Source of the DNA: Candidatus Gastranaerophilales bacterium
GTDB taxonomy: Bacteria > Cyanobacteriota > Vampirovibrionia > Gastranaerophilales > Gastranaerophilaceae
Assembly: GCA_947588745.1 (NCBI GenBank)
Contig: CANPYW010000011.1
Location: forward strand, 1-58,929
Direction of reading: 5' to 3'
Length of the DNA stretch: 58,929 bases
Below the pieces are notes generated by a model that worked only from the letters and a program-made list of their open reading frames with translations, searched no databases and was not told where the DNA came from. The position numbers and the translations under genes were made by a program. Shown in pieces: positions 19,902-29,488 of this stretch (positions are counted from its first letter, which is position 1; each line of letters begins with the position of its first letter).

Positions 19902-20060
19902 TTATTTGTTTGATGAAACAAGCTTCAAACTTACACCGATATCCGAGTTAATTTCTCTGACACTTGCAATTGCCATTGCTCTGCGTTTTTTCGCACTGCG
20001 TAAAAAGAATTCAACACCTTCCGAAATATTACTTGTGGGGATTAACATTTTAGTTTTCAT
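19902..20060 (-). CDS. Small hypothetical protein (52 residues)
   Basis: A short minus-strand frame begins with MKTKMLIPTSNISEGVEFF and ends SLKLVSSNK, followed directly by the shared terminator. TAGGAAAA, a good Shine-Dalgarno sequence, lies about 8 bases ahead of the ATG. The rest of this 347-base gap is otherwise empty, and the arrangement of RBS, frame and terminator is gene-like. The protein is basic (SAKKRRAMAIASVREI), with no membrane segment or cysteine. I do not recognise a family. Translation from Met5 (20048) is possible. Confidence 0.6.
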   Translation of the reverse strand: MKTKMLIPTSNISEGVEFFLRSAKKRRAMAIASVREINSDIGVSLKLVSSNK

Positions 20061-20176
20061 TTGATTTTCCTAATTATCTCTGATATTTTTATAATCGGAT
20101 GTTTTTTTTTAAACTTTAGTTTATAAAAATAAATATTACAATCAGTTAATAATTAAGAAGAAATCAAACTAAGTCA

Positions 20177-20896
20177 ATGAAAGAAATAAAATTATTTACG
20201 GATGATAATGTTGAAATTGCCGTAAATCACTATGAAAACGGATTTAATAATGTTACCGTTATTGCCCCGGGATGGTTTATGACAAAAGACAGTAAAACAT
20301 TCAAAGAAATGAGTGATATATTCTGCCGGTATTCCGATATTCTTGCACTTGATTTCAGAGGACACGGTCACAGTAAAGGCTTTTATACGTTTACAAGTAA
20401 AGAAGTTAAGGATTTGGATGCGGTAGTTAAATTTGCAAAAAGCCGCTATAAAGAAATTAATCTTATCGGATTTTCTTTAGGTGCTGCAATTGTACTCATA
20501 ACAGGTGCAAAATACGATTTTATACACAAAATCATTGCCGTTAGTGCTCCATCATGTTTTGAAAAAATAGAAAATAAAGTTTGGAAAAAAGAAGCATGGC
20601 TTCCCACTTTAAAAAAATTCGAACTTGAAAGGTGGTGTTCAATACGCCCCGCACTTCTTACGGGCAAAAAAACAAAACCCATAGAAATTGTTGAAAATAT
20701 TAAATGCCCGACACTTTTTATTGCAGGTGAAAAAGACCCTACGGTATGTTGCTGGCACACTCAAACACTTTATGAAAAAGCAATATGTGAAAAACAATAT
20801 GAATTATTTCTTAATTGCTCTCACGCCGAAGATTTATTCATTCAGAACAAAGAGAGGTTCATAAAATTATGTACCGATTGGCTCTTTCTTAAATAA
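20177..20896 (+). CDS. Alpha/beta hydrolase (serine aminopeptidase S33-like)
   Basis: The 239-residue cytoplasmic alpha/beta-hydrolase has a complete catalytic triad: the nucleophile elbow IGFSLGAA (Ser100), Asp187 in AGEKDPTV and His216 in NCSHAEDLF. The LDFRGHGHSKG loop is typical of the lysophospholipase/S33 aminopeptidase branch. No signal peptide is present. Substrate is unknown; esterase or acyl-hydrolase activity is the general expectation. The gene stands alone between the small reverse gene and groS, with only a weak ribosome-binding site. Confidence 0.82.
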   Translation: MKEIKLFTDDNVEIAVNHYENGFNNVTVIAPGWFMTKDSKTFKEMSDIFCRYSDILALDFRGHGHSKGFYTFTSKEVKDLDAVVKFAKSRYKEINLIGFSLGAAIVLITGAKYDFIHKIIAVSAPSCFEKIENKVWKKEAWLPTLKKFELERWCSIRPALLTGKKTKPIEIVENIKCPTLFIAGEKDPTVCCWHTQTLYEKAICEKQYELFLNCSHAEDLFIQNKERFIKLCTDWLFLK

Positions 20897-20979
20897 TTAA
20901 TTTTTCATTAATATTTTAATAAAAATCAAAATTTAATAGTATAAATTTATTGTATGGTAGAAATAAGGAGGAAAATAAT

Positions 20980-21267
20980 ATGACAATAAGACCATTAGGC
21001 GACAAGATTGTTATCAGAGTTATTGAAGATGCCGAACAAACTTCCGGAGGCATTTTTATTCCCGATAGTGCAAAAGAAAAATCACAAAAAGGTGAAGTAA
21101 TTGCAATCGGTGAAGGCAGATTAAACGAAAAATCGGAAAGAGAACCTATGGACGTAAAAGTCGGTGAAGTTGTTCTTTTTGCAAAATATGCCGGTACTGA
21201 TGTAAAACTCGGAAATGAAACTTTAAAAGTTATGTCTGTTTCCGATGTTTTAGGTGTTTTAGAATAA
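20980..21267 (+). CDS. groS: Co-chaperonin GroES
   Basis: This 95-residue heptameric lid of the GroEL folding chamber begins MTIRPLGDKIVIRV. It contains the mobile-loop segment EQTSGGIFIPDSAKEKSQKG and the C-terminal LKVMSVSDVLGVLE. The start at 20980 is set by GGAGG (20967-20971); an upstream TTG frame is not credible. groL follows after 25 bases, forming the usual groSL operon. I see no CIRCE/HrcA operator (TTAGCACTC inverted repeat) in the 83 bases upstream. Confidence 0.97.
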   Translation: MTIRPLGDKIVIRVIEDAEQTSGGIFIPDSAKEKSQKGEVIAIGEGRLNEKSEREPMDVKVGEVVLFAKYAGTDVKLGNETLKVMSVSDVLGVLE

Positions 21268-21280
21268 CAGTTTTTTATAG

Positions 21281-22942
<1,662 letters not shown>

Positions 22943-22963
22943 TTATCATCATATTTAACATTT

Positions 22964-22993
22964 AAAAGAGAGTCAAATAATTGACTCTCTTTT
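22964..22993. terminator. Bidirectional terminator between groL and the radical SAM gene
   Basis: A 13-bp perfect stem (22964-22976 with 22981-22993) and a 4-base loop, with T runs on both sides. It ends groL on the plus strand and overlaps the stop codon of the convergent radical SAM gene. Confidence 0.9.
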
Positions 22994-24147
22994 TATATAT
23001 GTTTAGATGAAGAATATTTTAAATAAGCCTTATAATATGCGATTGCATCTTCGCATAATGTTTTGGATTTCTTTAAAAAACCACTATCATAACAGGTATA
23101 TATTGGGCAATAAACACAAAATCTGCAATAATCTTGTTTAAAACATTCTTTTAAGTTTTTACAGATTAATTTTTTTTGAAAATCAGGCACTATATTTTTT
23201 ATAACATTTGCTAAAGATGATGTCTTATAATTTTCCAGAGGATAATTAAAATAATTACAAGGGTGTATATCTAAATTAGGTGCGATACTTATTCTGTCTA
23301 TACCGCCTGAGCAAGGAAGTTTTTCTTTATTTTTAATATTTTCACGCAAATTTTTTATATCCATGTTTTCGTAATAATATTTGATTAAATCATCTTCTTT
23401 TACTCTCACATCAAAATTATTATTGCTTTTATTATTTATAAATTTTGACAGAGAAAAAAAATTTGCTCCAATAAATTTAGCAAATTCTTTTACTTTTAAA
23501 TCTTCTTTAAAATTAAGAGCTATCCGAGGACAGGTTATAGCGGTTGATATATTATAGTTTTTTAGCTTTTTTATAACTTCAACTGTCTTATAATGAGAAC
23601 CTTTAACATTAGTAATACTATCATGTATATAAGAGTTCATACTAAAAAGTGTTGTTTGAATAATTGCAGGATTGAGATTAACTATCTTTTCAAATAGATA
23701 TTCATCATCATAGAATTTTTGTGCATTAGTATAAATAATTAATCTGAGGTCATTTTTTACAATATATTCGGCAATTTTCAAAAAATCATAATTTATTGTA
23801 GGTTCTCCACCGGTTAGTATAACCTCAAAAATACCAAGTGATGAAGCTTCTTTAATAATATTTATTGCATTCTCAAAGTTAATATAGTATTTATTCATAT
23901 TTTTAGGGTTACAACAGTTAATACAATTTTGATTGCAGCTATAATTCAAATTCAAATAAAGCGATGATAAAAAACCATTTTTTGTTAAAAAATCAACTGT
24001 TTTATCCCTGAAAAAATCATAAGATATATCATTTTGTTTAATTGAAAATACTAAATTATTATCTTTTAGTACATACCAAATTTTATCCTTATTATTTTCA
24101 ATATAAGTAACTATAGAACCGTTCTTCAAATGATAACTTTTTTGCAT
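22993..24147 (-). CDS. Radical SAM/SPASM peptide-modifying enzyme (candidate RiPP maturase)
   Basis: The 384-residue protein has the radical SAM cluster motif C-x3-C-x2-C at Cys71, 75 and 78 (SCNQNCINC), the SAM-binding LTGGEPT at 112-117, and a partial TIM barrel. Residues 277-384 form a SPASM-like region with nine cysteines (279, 297, 329, 335, 341, 344, 347, 352, 365), enough for auxiliary 4Fe-4S clusters; IAPNLDIHPC is the SPASM-type turn. The first 62 residues (IVTYIENNKDKIWYVL) could be a peptide-recognition domain, but this is inference. SPASM enzymes usually modify ribosomal peptides or activate enzymes. The gene directly follows a 50-residue peptide gene (34 bases), as in RiPP operons. 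No obvious relation to pfl activation. Confidence 0.85.
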   Translation of the reverse strand: MQKSYHLKNGSIVTYIENNKDKIWYVLKDNNLVFSIKQNDISYDFFRDKTVDFLTKNGFLSSLYLNLNYSCNQNCINCCNPKNMNKYYINFENAINIIKEASSLGIFEVILTGGEPTINYDFLKIAEYIVKNDLRLIIYTNAQKFYDDEYLFEKIVNLNPAIIQTTLFSMNSYIHDSITNVKGSHYKTVEVIKKLKNYNISTAITCPRIALNFKEDLKVKEFAKFIGANFFSLSKFINNKSNNNFDVRVKEDDLIKYYYENMDIKNLRENIKNKEKLPCSGGIDRISIAPNLDIHPCNYFNYPLENYKTSSLANVIKNIVPDFQKKLICKNLKECFKQDYCRFCVYCPIYTCYDSGFLKKSKTLCEDAIAYYKAYLKYSSSKHI

Positions 24148-24181
24148 ATTTTATTTGATTTTATTTTAATAAAAATTTGAT

Positions 24182-24334
24182 TTACCAAGCTGTATTTGAC
24201 ATCTGACCTTTACAACGGTAAGCATCAATTGCTATAAACGGCCCGGATACTTCAAGTATTTTGTCATATAGTTCGTTTATTTTTTCTATAGATAAATCTG
24301 TAAATTCTACATTATTTTCATTGTTATCTGACAT
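24182..24334 (-). CDS. Short peptide, candidate RiPP precursor (50 residues)
   Basis: A 51-codon frame lies between the ATP-grasp gene and the radical SAM gene, with a good GAGG ribosome-binding site 5 bases from its ATG that overlaps the ATP-grasp stop. The first 25 residues are acidic and helical (VEFTDLSIEKINELYDKI), like RiPP leaders. The C-terminal part (GPFIAIDAYRCKGQMSNTAW, residues 31-50) has one cysteine (Cys41) and a C-terminal Trp, unlike a leader and plausible as a core. I recognise no known precursor family. Identity as a substrate of the adjacent enzyme is inferred from position, size and composition. It falls below normal gene-calling length limits. Confidence 0.7.
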   Translation of the reverse strand: MSDNNENNVEFTDLSIEKINELYDKILEVSGPFIAIDAYRCKGQMSNTAW

Positions 24335-24341
24335 TTTGTCC

Positions 24342-25181
24342 TCATTTCAAAACCAGCATTTTACCATAACGAAGTTGTAATTCATCTTGCTTTTCTGCAA
24401 AGAAAATAAAACCTGATAATGGCGTAAAGGTCATTTCTTCAAAATAAAGTTTATTATTATATACCATCCAGTCAACCCTGACTAGTTTAAAATCTTTAGA
24501 AAGTTTTTTACTTAAATCAATAGCATTTTTTAATATATCAACACAGTCAATAAAATATGTAACACCATATTTATTTTCTGTTAGAAATTTTATATTTATA
24601 TTTTCTAAATTTTCATCTAATGATGTTATATTTCCTCCATTAAAAACCCTTGATATAAGTGGTTTCCCGTTAAAACACCAAATTTGAAAACTAACATTTT
24701 TATCGTACAATAATTCTTCAATTATGATTTTAGGAATAATATTTTTATATTGTGTTTCAAAATCACTCCAACCAAAATAAGTTTGATTTAACCACCCCCA
24801 AAATAAATTTCTCGAAAAATTATATGTTTGCTGCGTGCTGAGATATTCATTTTTATTCTTAACAACAACGTGCCATTTGCAGCCATGATTTACTTTAATT
24901 ATAAAGGAATTTGGCAGTGATGAAAAAGGAATATCATCAAAACTATCACCAATCCAAAGAACAGGTTTTAAATATTCATCTCCAATTTGAGTTTTAATCC
25001 AATCACGAACTAGAACTTTATCTGTTAAAGTGGTTTTTATTGGTAAATTATCATAAAGTTTTAACCATTGTATTTTTTCATTTAATGTTTTAGGCTTTCT
25101 TAAATTTAATTTCTCACCTGTCTTAAGAAAATAAGCTTGAGATAGATAATAAGGATACTCTTTATCATCTAAACTTAACAT
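24342..25181 (-). CDS. TupA-like ATP-grasp domain protein (coding part after a frame break)
   Basis: This 279-residue open frame matches the TupA-like ATP-grasp family, named from teichuronopeptide synthesis and often found among surface-polysaccharide genes. Features are KPKTLNEKIQWLKLYD, LTDKVLVRDWIKTQIGDEYL, PNSFIIKVNHGCKW (ATP-binding lysine strand), and VRVDWMVYNNKLYFEEMTFTP with the metal-binding Asp and Glu. The family domain starts at the first residues of this frame. However, the nearest ATG (25181) has no ribosome-binding site, and an upstream frame with a plausible start is joined to it only if one G is added to, or two removed from, a run of eight. It stops 7 bases before the 50-residue peptide gene. 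Confidence 0.75.
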   Translation of the reverse strand: MLSLDDKEYPYYLSQAYFLKTGEKLNLRKPKTLNEKIQWLKLYDNLPIKTTLTDKVLVRDWIKTQIGDEYLKPVLWIGDSFDDIPFSSLPNSFIIKVNHGCKWHVVVKNKNEYLSTQQTYNFSRNLFWGWLNQTYFGWSDFETQYKNIIPKIIIEELLYDKNVSFQIWCFNGKPLISRVFNGGNITSLDENLENINIKFLTENKYGVTYFIDCVDILKNAIDLSKKLSKDFKLVRVDWMVYNNKLYFEEMTFTPLSGFIFFAEKQDELQLRYGKMLVLK

Positions 25182-25228
25182 AAAACTATAATCATAAACA
25201 GATTCATCACTATGTTTAAAATGAGATT

Positions 25229-25357
25229 TTACCTGGTAAAGGCTCTTGTTTGTCCCCCCCCTTGAAGAAAATCAAGGAAATTAAAATTATTATTAACTTT
25301 TAGTTTAGAGAGGTAATTTTGAATACTATTAGAAATATCTTCAAAATTAAAAGCCAT
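25229..25357 (-). pseudogene. 5' fragment of the ATP-grasp gene, out of frame at the G8 tract
   Basis: An ATG at 25357, with AAGAGA upstream and TATAAT-like boxes beyond, opens a frame MAFNFEDISNSIQNYLSKLK that reads into the G8 run. It then stops after 42 codons. Adding one G (nine) or removing two (six) makes it continuous with the downstream ATP-grasp frame, giving a 338- or 337-residue protein with no internal stop. The present length therefore corresponds to an OFF state, a true mutation, or an assembly error in the homopolymer. Confidence 0.6.
25254..25261 (-). repeat. Homopolymer run of eight G (minus strand)
   Basis: The plus strand shows eight consecutive C at 25254-25261, the most conspicuous G/C homopolymer I noticed in this AT-rich window. 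It falls inside codons 33-35 of the ATP-grasp gene, a classic place for slipped-strand phase variation. Confidence 0.85.
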
Positions 25358-25442
25358 ACTATTCTCTTATAATTCCAATTTGATTATATAATAATATTTT
25401 TTACATTTCAATATATCGTTACGCCTTATCAACTAAAATAAA

Positions 25443-25471
25443 AATAGACTCATAATAAATATGAGTCTATT
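25443..25471 (-). terminator. Terminator after the PPi-phosphofructokinase gene
   Basis: A 12-bp stem (443-454 with 460-471 of the 25 kb block) lies 29 bases after the pfp stop. A T-rich run follows on the minus strand, isolating pfp from the ATP-grasp/peptide/radical SAM operon. Confidence 0.85.
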
Positions 25472-25499
25472 ACTAAAAAATTTAATTGTACAATAAATA

Positions 25500-27179
25500 T
25501 TATACGGAAGTTAAAGCTGCCGAATTTTCAAGTTTTAATGTTTCCGTAGTAATATCACATACACTTGACGGCCCGAAATATTGGATAGAACCGGGGAATA
25601 TATATTTATCCTCAAAAGCCCATTTTTCTCTGTTTTGCTCCAATACTTTGAATACGGGGCCATCCAATTCAACAAGAGCCTTTTTAATAACGGGTTTATA
25701 TTCACCGTGACGTTTTTCCATATTCATCATCATTGTTAAAGGAATGCCTCCTGCAACCCAATCTTCAGCTGGAGCCGTAAGATTTTTAACAGATGATAAA
25801 TAACCCGTCAAACCGAATTTGATTAATGCAAAAGCGTTAAAGCCCAAGGAATAACAATAGTCTGCATCAAAGTTAGAGGGGAATGCACATCTGCCTTCAT
25901 AACCAAAGAAATGACTTTGTGATGAAAATTTACCTTTATATGTACCGGCTTTTTTCATTTCATTAAGCTTAGTATTAACCATTTCAATTAAAAGCTTTTC
26001 GGTTTCGATTTTGGAAACCTGAACATTGCCGTGAGGATCTCTATCCATTAATAACTGCTTTTTAATCATAACCGGCAACGAGTCATAAACAGCACCGTCC
26101 TGAGAATTTAATTTTGATTTGATAATAGCAAATTTTTGATTATCGTCCGCATTTTGGAATGACGTATCAGACTCTAATACGGCAAGTAAATCGTTAAGAT
26201 TGGATATCATGGATTTAATTTCGGGTATAAATTCGATTAACCCCTCAGGAATAAGTGCTATACCAAAGTTTTTACCCATATCTGCTCTTTTTGCAATTAT
26301 ATCTGCAATATAGTCAACAATTTGCTTTAAAGACATTTTTCTTTGTTCAACTTCTTCAGAAATTAAAGTAATATTGGGCTGAGTTTGTAATGCAACTTCA
26401 AGACCTACGTGAGTAGCACTTCTTCCCATTAATTTAATAAAATGCCAATATTTTTTTGCTGAATTAGCATCTCTTAAAATGTTACCTATTAACTCGGCAT
26501 AAGTTTTAGTTGCTGTATCAAAACCGAAAGATATCTCGATTTGTTCATTTTTTAAATCCCCGTCAATAGTTTTGGGGCAACCTATAACATTAATACCGGT
26601 ATTATTTTTTACAAACCATTCGGCCAATAATGCCGCATTAGTGTTGGAATCATCTCCACCGATAATAACTATGCCCGAAATGTTTAATTTTTTACAAACT
26701 TGAAGTGCTTTTTGAAATTGTTCTTCCGTTTCAAGTTTTGTACGACCCGAACCTATAATATCAAAACCGCCCGTATTTCTGTATGCATTGATTTTTTCAT
26801 CGGTGAATTCTATGTAATTACCATCAATTATACCTGACGGACCACCCAAAAATCCGAATAATTTATTTAAAGGATTTGCTTGTTTTAATGCATCGTATAA
26901 ACCTGCAATAACATTATGTCCGCCGGGAGCTTGCCCGCCCGATAAAATAACACCGATATTTCTTTGCTCACAAACATTTTTATTTAAAGATGTTTTAAAC
27001 GTAACTACAGGTTTACCATAAGTATTTTTAAATAATTCCTGAATTTGTTCCTCATCTTTAACAGAATGAGTTTTTGCTCCTTCTAAAAGAGTTAAATTAT
27101 TAATTCCCCCCGCTAAAGAAGATGGGAGTTTAGGTTGATATTTTAACCTTTCAATTTGTAGTGAAGAAAGTTCTTTCAT
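25500..27179 (-). CDS. pfp: PPi-dependent 6-phosphofructokinase, long form
   Basis: This enzyme phosphorylates fructose 6-phosphate with pyrophosphate, reversibly, replacing ATP-PFK in glycolysis. The 559-residue length matches the long PFP clade shared with plants and spirochaetes. Signatures are [36 protein letters not shown] (the GGDD form associated with PPi use rather than the ATP-type GGDG), and [12 protein letters not shown] with the catalytic TIDGD. Further motifs are [13 protein letters not shown] and [16 protein letters not shown] precedes the ATG. The gene is a single unit, closed by its own terminator. Confidence 0.94.
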   Translation of the reverse strand: MKELSSLQIERLKYQPKLPSSLAGGINNLTLLEGAKTHSVKDEEQIQELFKNTYGKPVVTFKTSLNKNVCEQRNIGVILSGGQAPGGHNVIAGLYDALKQANPLNKLFGFLGGPSGIIDGNYIEFTDEKINAYRNTGGFDIIGSGRTKLETEEQFQKALQVCKKLNISGIVIIGGDDSNTNAALLAEWFVKNNTGINVIGCPKTIDGDLKNEQIEISFGFDTATKTYAELIGNILRDANSAKKYWHFIKLMGRSATHVGLEVALQTQPNITLISEEVEQRKMSLKQIVDYIADIIAKRADMGKNFGIALIPEGLIEFIPEIKSMISNLNDLLAVLESDTSFQNADDNQKFAIIKSKLNSQDGAVYDSLPVMIKKQLLMDRDPHGNVQVSKIETEKLLIEMVNTKLNEMKKAGTYKGKFSSQSHFFGYEGRCAFPSNFDADYCYSLGFNAFALIKFGLTGYLSSVKNLTAPAEDWVAGGIPLTMMMNMEKRHGEYKPVIKKALVELDGPVFKVLEQNREKWAFEDKYIFPGSIQYFGPSSVCDITTETLKLENSAALTSV

Positions 27180-27256
27180 TTAATACTCCGTTCTTTTTCA
27201 ACAAATAACAAGTTAATTGTACCACAAAATGAACAAATTATTAAATAAACAACAAA

Positions 27257-27285
27257 AAAAGAGTCCTTTTTTAAAGGACTCTTTT
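27257..27285 (-). terminator. Terminator after the HEAT-repeat gene
   Basis: A 13-bp stem (27257-27269 with 27273-27285) and a 3-base loop, with seven T following on the minus strand, lies 15 bases downstream of the HEAT-repeat gene. Confidence 0.9.
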
Positions 27286-27299
27286 GATGATTAACTTAG

Positions 27300-28148
27300 C
27301 TATGCACTAACTTTTTTGCTTTGAGATTCATTAACCGGCTTCCAATTAGCAGCCATAATCTTTTTAAATGATTTTAAAGCGGTATCTTCTAATTCGCCTA
27401 ATTCTTCAGCTTTAACAATTAATTCTCTTAAAGGAAGTAAAGCTCTTTGATCTCTAAGAACACCTAATGCAGCTGCTGCACCTGCTCTTACTAAATCATT
27501 TTCTTTTTCATTACGCATAACTTCAATTAATGAAGGAACAGCTTTTTTGTCATTTAATTTACCTAATGATGTAACAGCATAAATTCTTACGTTAACCCAC
27601 TCATCTTTAAGCATATTAATAACATACTCAACAGCTTTTGGATTACCTATTTCACCTAAGGCACGTGTTGCATCGCATCTTACATTAACTTTTTCACTAT
27701 CTAAAGATTCAATAAGAGCATCTGTAGCAACATCACCGATTTCAATTAATGCATCAGTAGCTGTAATGCAAACCTGTGGGTTTTCATCATTTAAAGCTTC
27801 AACGAGCGGTTCAACAACTTCACGACCGCCTAAACGACCTAAAGCTCTTGCTGCACGAACACGTACATCAACATTACGATCTTCTCTTAATGATTCAATT
27901 AAGGGAACTGTTGCAGAAACTTCACCTAATTCGCCTAAAGCTCTTGCTGCATATAATCTGACAGAACCATTTCTGTCGTTTTTCAAAACATCAATTAGAG
28001 GTTCTACAGCACTAGAGTCACCCATTTCGCCCAGTACTCTTGCTGCATTATATCTAACCTTTTCAGAATTACTTGTTCTTAAATCATTCAATAATTCATC
28101 AAATGACTTCTTTGCTTGTTTCTTTCTAGAGTTTACACTTATTGTCAT
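27300..28148 (-). CDS. HEAT-repeat protein of the phycobilisome-lyase (PBS lyase) repeat type
   Basis: The 282 residues consist of about seven 31-residue HEAT/armadillo-like units with the wording VRxxAARALGELGD..AVEPLIE.L (for example VRYNAARVLGEMGD, VRVRAARALGRLGG, VRCDATRALGEIGN). This is the EZ/PBS-lyase HEAT form first known from phycocyanin chromophore lyases such as CpcE/CpcF. No phycobilisome gene is visible, so chromophore work is unlikely; the repeats more plausibly form a protein-protein scaffold. The repeat unit is very regular, suggesting recent internal duplication. GGAGG precedes the ATG, and an unusually long AT-rich upstream region follows. Confidence 0.85.
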   Translation of the reverse strand: MTISVNSRKKQAKKSFDELLNDLRTSNSEKVRYNAARVLGEMGDSSAVEPLIDVLKNDRNGSVRLYAARALGELGEVSATVPLIESLREDRNVDVRVRAARALGRLGGREVVEPLVEALNDENPQVCITATDALIEIGDVATDALIESLDSEKVNVRCDATRALGEIGNPKAVEYVINMLKDEWVNVRIYAVTSLGKLNDKKAVPSLIEVMRNEKENDLVRAGAAAALGVLRDQRALLPLRELIVKAEELGELEDTALKSFKKIMAANWKPVNESQSKKVSA

Positions 28149-28492
28149 TCTTCCTCCGACAAAACTTTACTTACTTACTATCACTTATATATAAAAAATT
28201 TTTTTTTGTATAAATTGCTATTATGTTAAATTAATTTAATAGTTTTTTTTCTTTGGAAACGCCGAGTTATTAAATGTATTTAATACACTAAACATATTCG
28301 GCATTTAATATATTATCATATTTTTTTAATAATTAAAACCTTTTTTTTAAAATTTTTTGACTATTTTATTTGATTGTTTTATTTTATATTAGTCTTATTT
28401 AGTAATAATCGAATTTTTATTGTAACAAATTTTTACAAAAAAATTATTTTTTTGAGTTATGATTATAGTATATTGGAGGGATTATTACACAC
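28149..28492. promoter_or_regulatory. Divergent intergenic region (344 bases) with inverted repeats
   Basis: This extremely AT-rich gap separates the divergent HEAT-repeat and UbiA-family genes and holds no credible frame. It contains a perfect palindrome ATTAAAT-GT-ATTTAAT (28269-28284) enclosed by GCCGA (28261-28265) and TCGGC (28298-28302). Long T and A runs follow. The nested repeat could be an operator or an RNA leader structure; I do not recognise a known element. No tRNA-like structure is seen. Confidence 0.4.
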
Positions 28493-29488
28493 ATGCAATT
28501 TTCTTCTTTTACGTGTGTTTTAAAAAATTTATTTATTGCCGTAAGAGGTTATTCTCTTTTAATTTCTTTTACATCCTGGCTTGTAGCTTTTTTATATTCT
28601 TTTTTACATAAAGGTAACGTATTCTACGGGTTTATATCTCTCATTGGTATTTTATTATTACACATGGCTACTAATATTTTTGACGATACCGTTGATTATA
28701 CTTTTACAAAAATCGATATCGATAAAAATTTAAAAAAAGATTTTAATTTTCAAAAAGGTAAATGCGAATTAATTTTTAATAATACCTTTACTATAAAAGA
28801 ATTTTGGATTTTTTCTTTTATTTTATTTTTTCTCTCATTTATTATTTCTTGTTATTTTCTAAATATTTACGGTTTAGAGTTATTAAAAATTATTTTTCCC
28901 ACAGTTATTCTTTGCTTATTATATCCAAAACTTGGTTGTCTGGGGTTTGGTGAACTAATTGTTGCACTTATATTTTCACCACTTTTATATCTGGGTGTAA
29001 ATTACGTTATGACAGGGCATTACTCTCTTGAAATTCTTCTTATCTCTATTTCTACCGGCTTACTTTCAGTTGCTATTCTTCATAACCACATGTTACTTGA
29101 TTATAACTATGATGAATTAAACAGAAAAACTACTCTTTGCCGTCTTTGCAAAACAAAACAGAATGCACTTTATCTTCTTGAAATAATTATTTTGCTTGCA
29201 TATATAAATATTACAATTCTTGTGATTTTTAAACATTTAACTATTTATTATTTATTAGTATATTTAAGTATGCCAACTGCTATTGTTTTATTTAAAATTA
29301 TGAAAATTCATATTAATAATCCGTCACAAAAAATAAAATATAATATTTTTATGGGGAATATTAATGATATAAATAATGTTCCCGAAAGTCAGAAGGATTT
29401 TATATTAAAATTTTTAATAATGAGAAATCTCATGAATTATTTCACGCTTTTAGTTTGTATTGCTATGGTTTTGTCATGTATATTATAG
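28493..29488 (+). CDS. UbiA/MenA-family membrane prenyltransferase
   Basis: The 331-residue polytopic protein has about eight hydrophobic segments. It has the two Asp-rich motifs of aromatic prenyltransferases: NIFDDTVDYTFTKID after the second segment (Asn61, Asp64, Asp65, Asp68) and LDYNYDELNRKT in the second half. A GCLGFGEL loop resembles the MenA GLGE segment. These enzymes attach a polyprenyl chain to a quinone head group or related acceptor in the membrane. MenA (menaquinone) is a candidate, but no other quinone gene is nearby, so the substrate is open. It is strongly AT-rich. A short zinc-ribbon gene overlaps its end. Confidence 0.8.
   Translation: MQFSSFTCVLKNLFIAVRGYSLLISFTSWLVAFLYSFLHKGNVFYGFISLIGILLLHMATNIFDDTVDYTFTKIDIDKNLKKDFNFQKGKCELIFNNTFTIKEFWIFSFILFFLSFIISCYFLNIYGLELLKIIFPTVILCLLYPKLGCLGFGELIVALIFSPLLYLGVNYVMTGHYSLEILLISISTGLLSVAILHNHMLLDYNYDELNRKTTLCRLCKTKQNALYLLEIIILLAYINITILVIFKHLTIYYLLVYLSMPTAIVLFKIMKIHINNPSQKIKYNIFMGNINDINNVPESQKDFILKFLIMRNLMNYFTLLVCIAMVLSCIL

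Noticed and set aside
28493-29488. Firm menA call for the UbiA-family gene
   Set aside because: Only the family motifs are certain; no menaquinone gene neighbours support a specific substrate.
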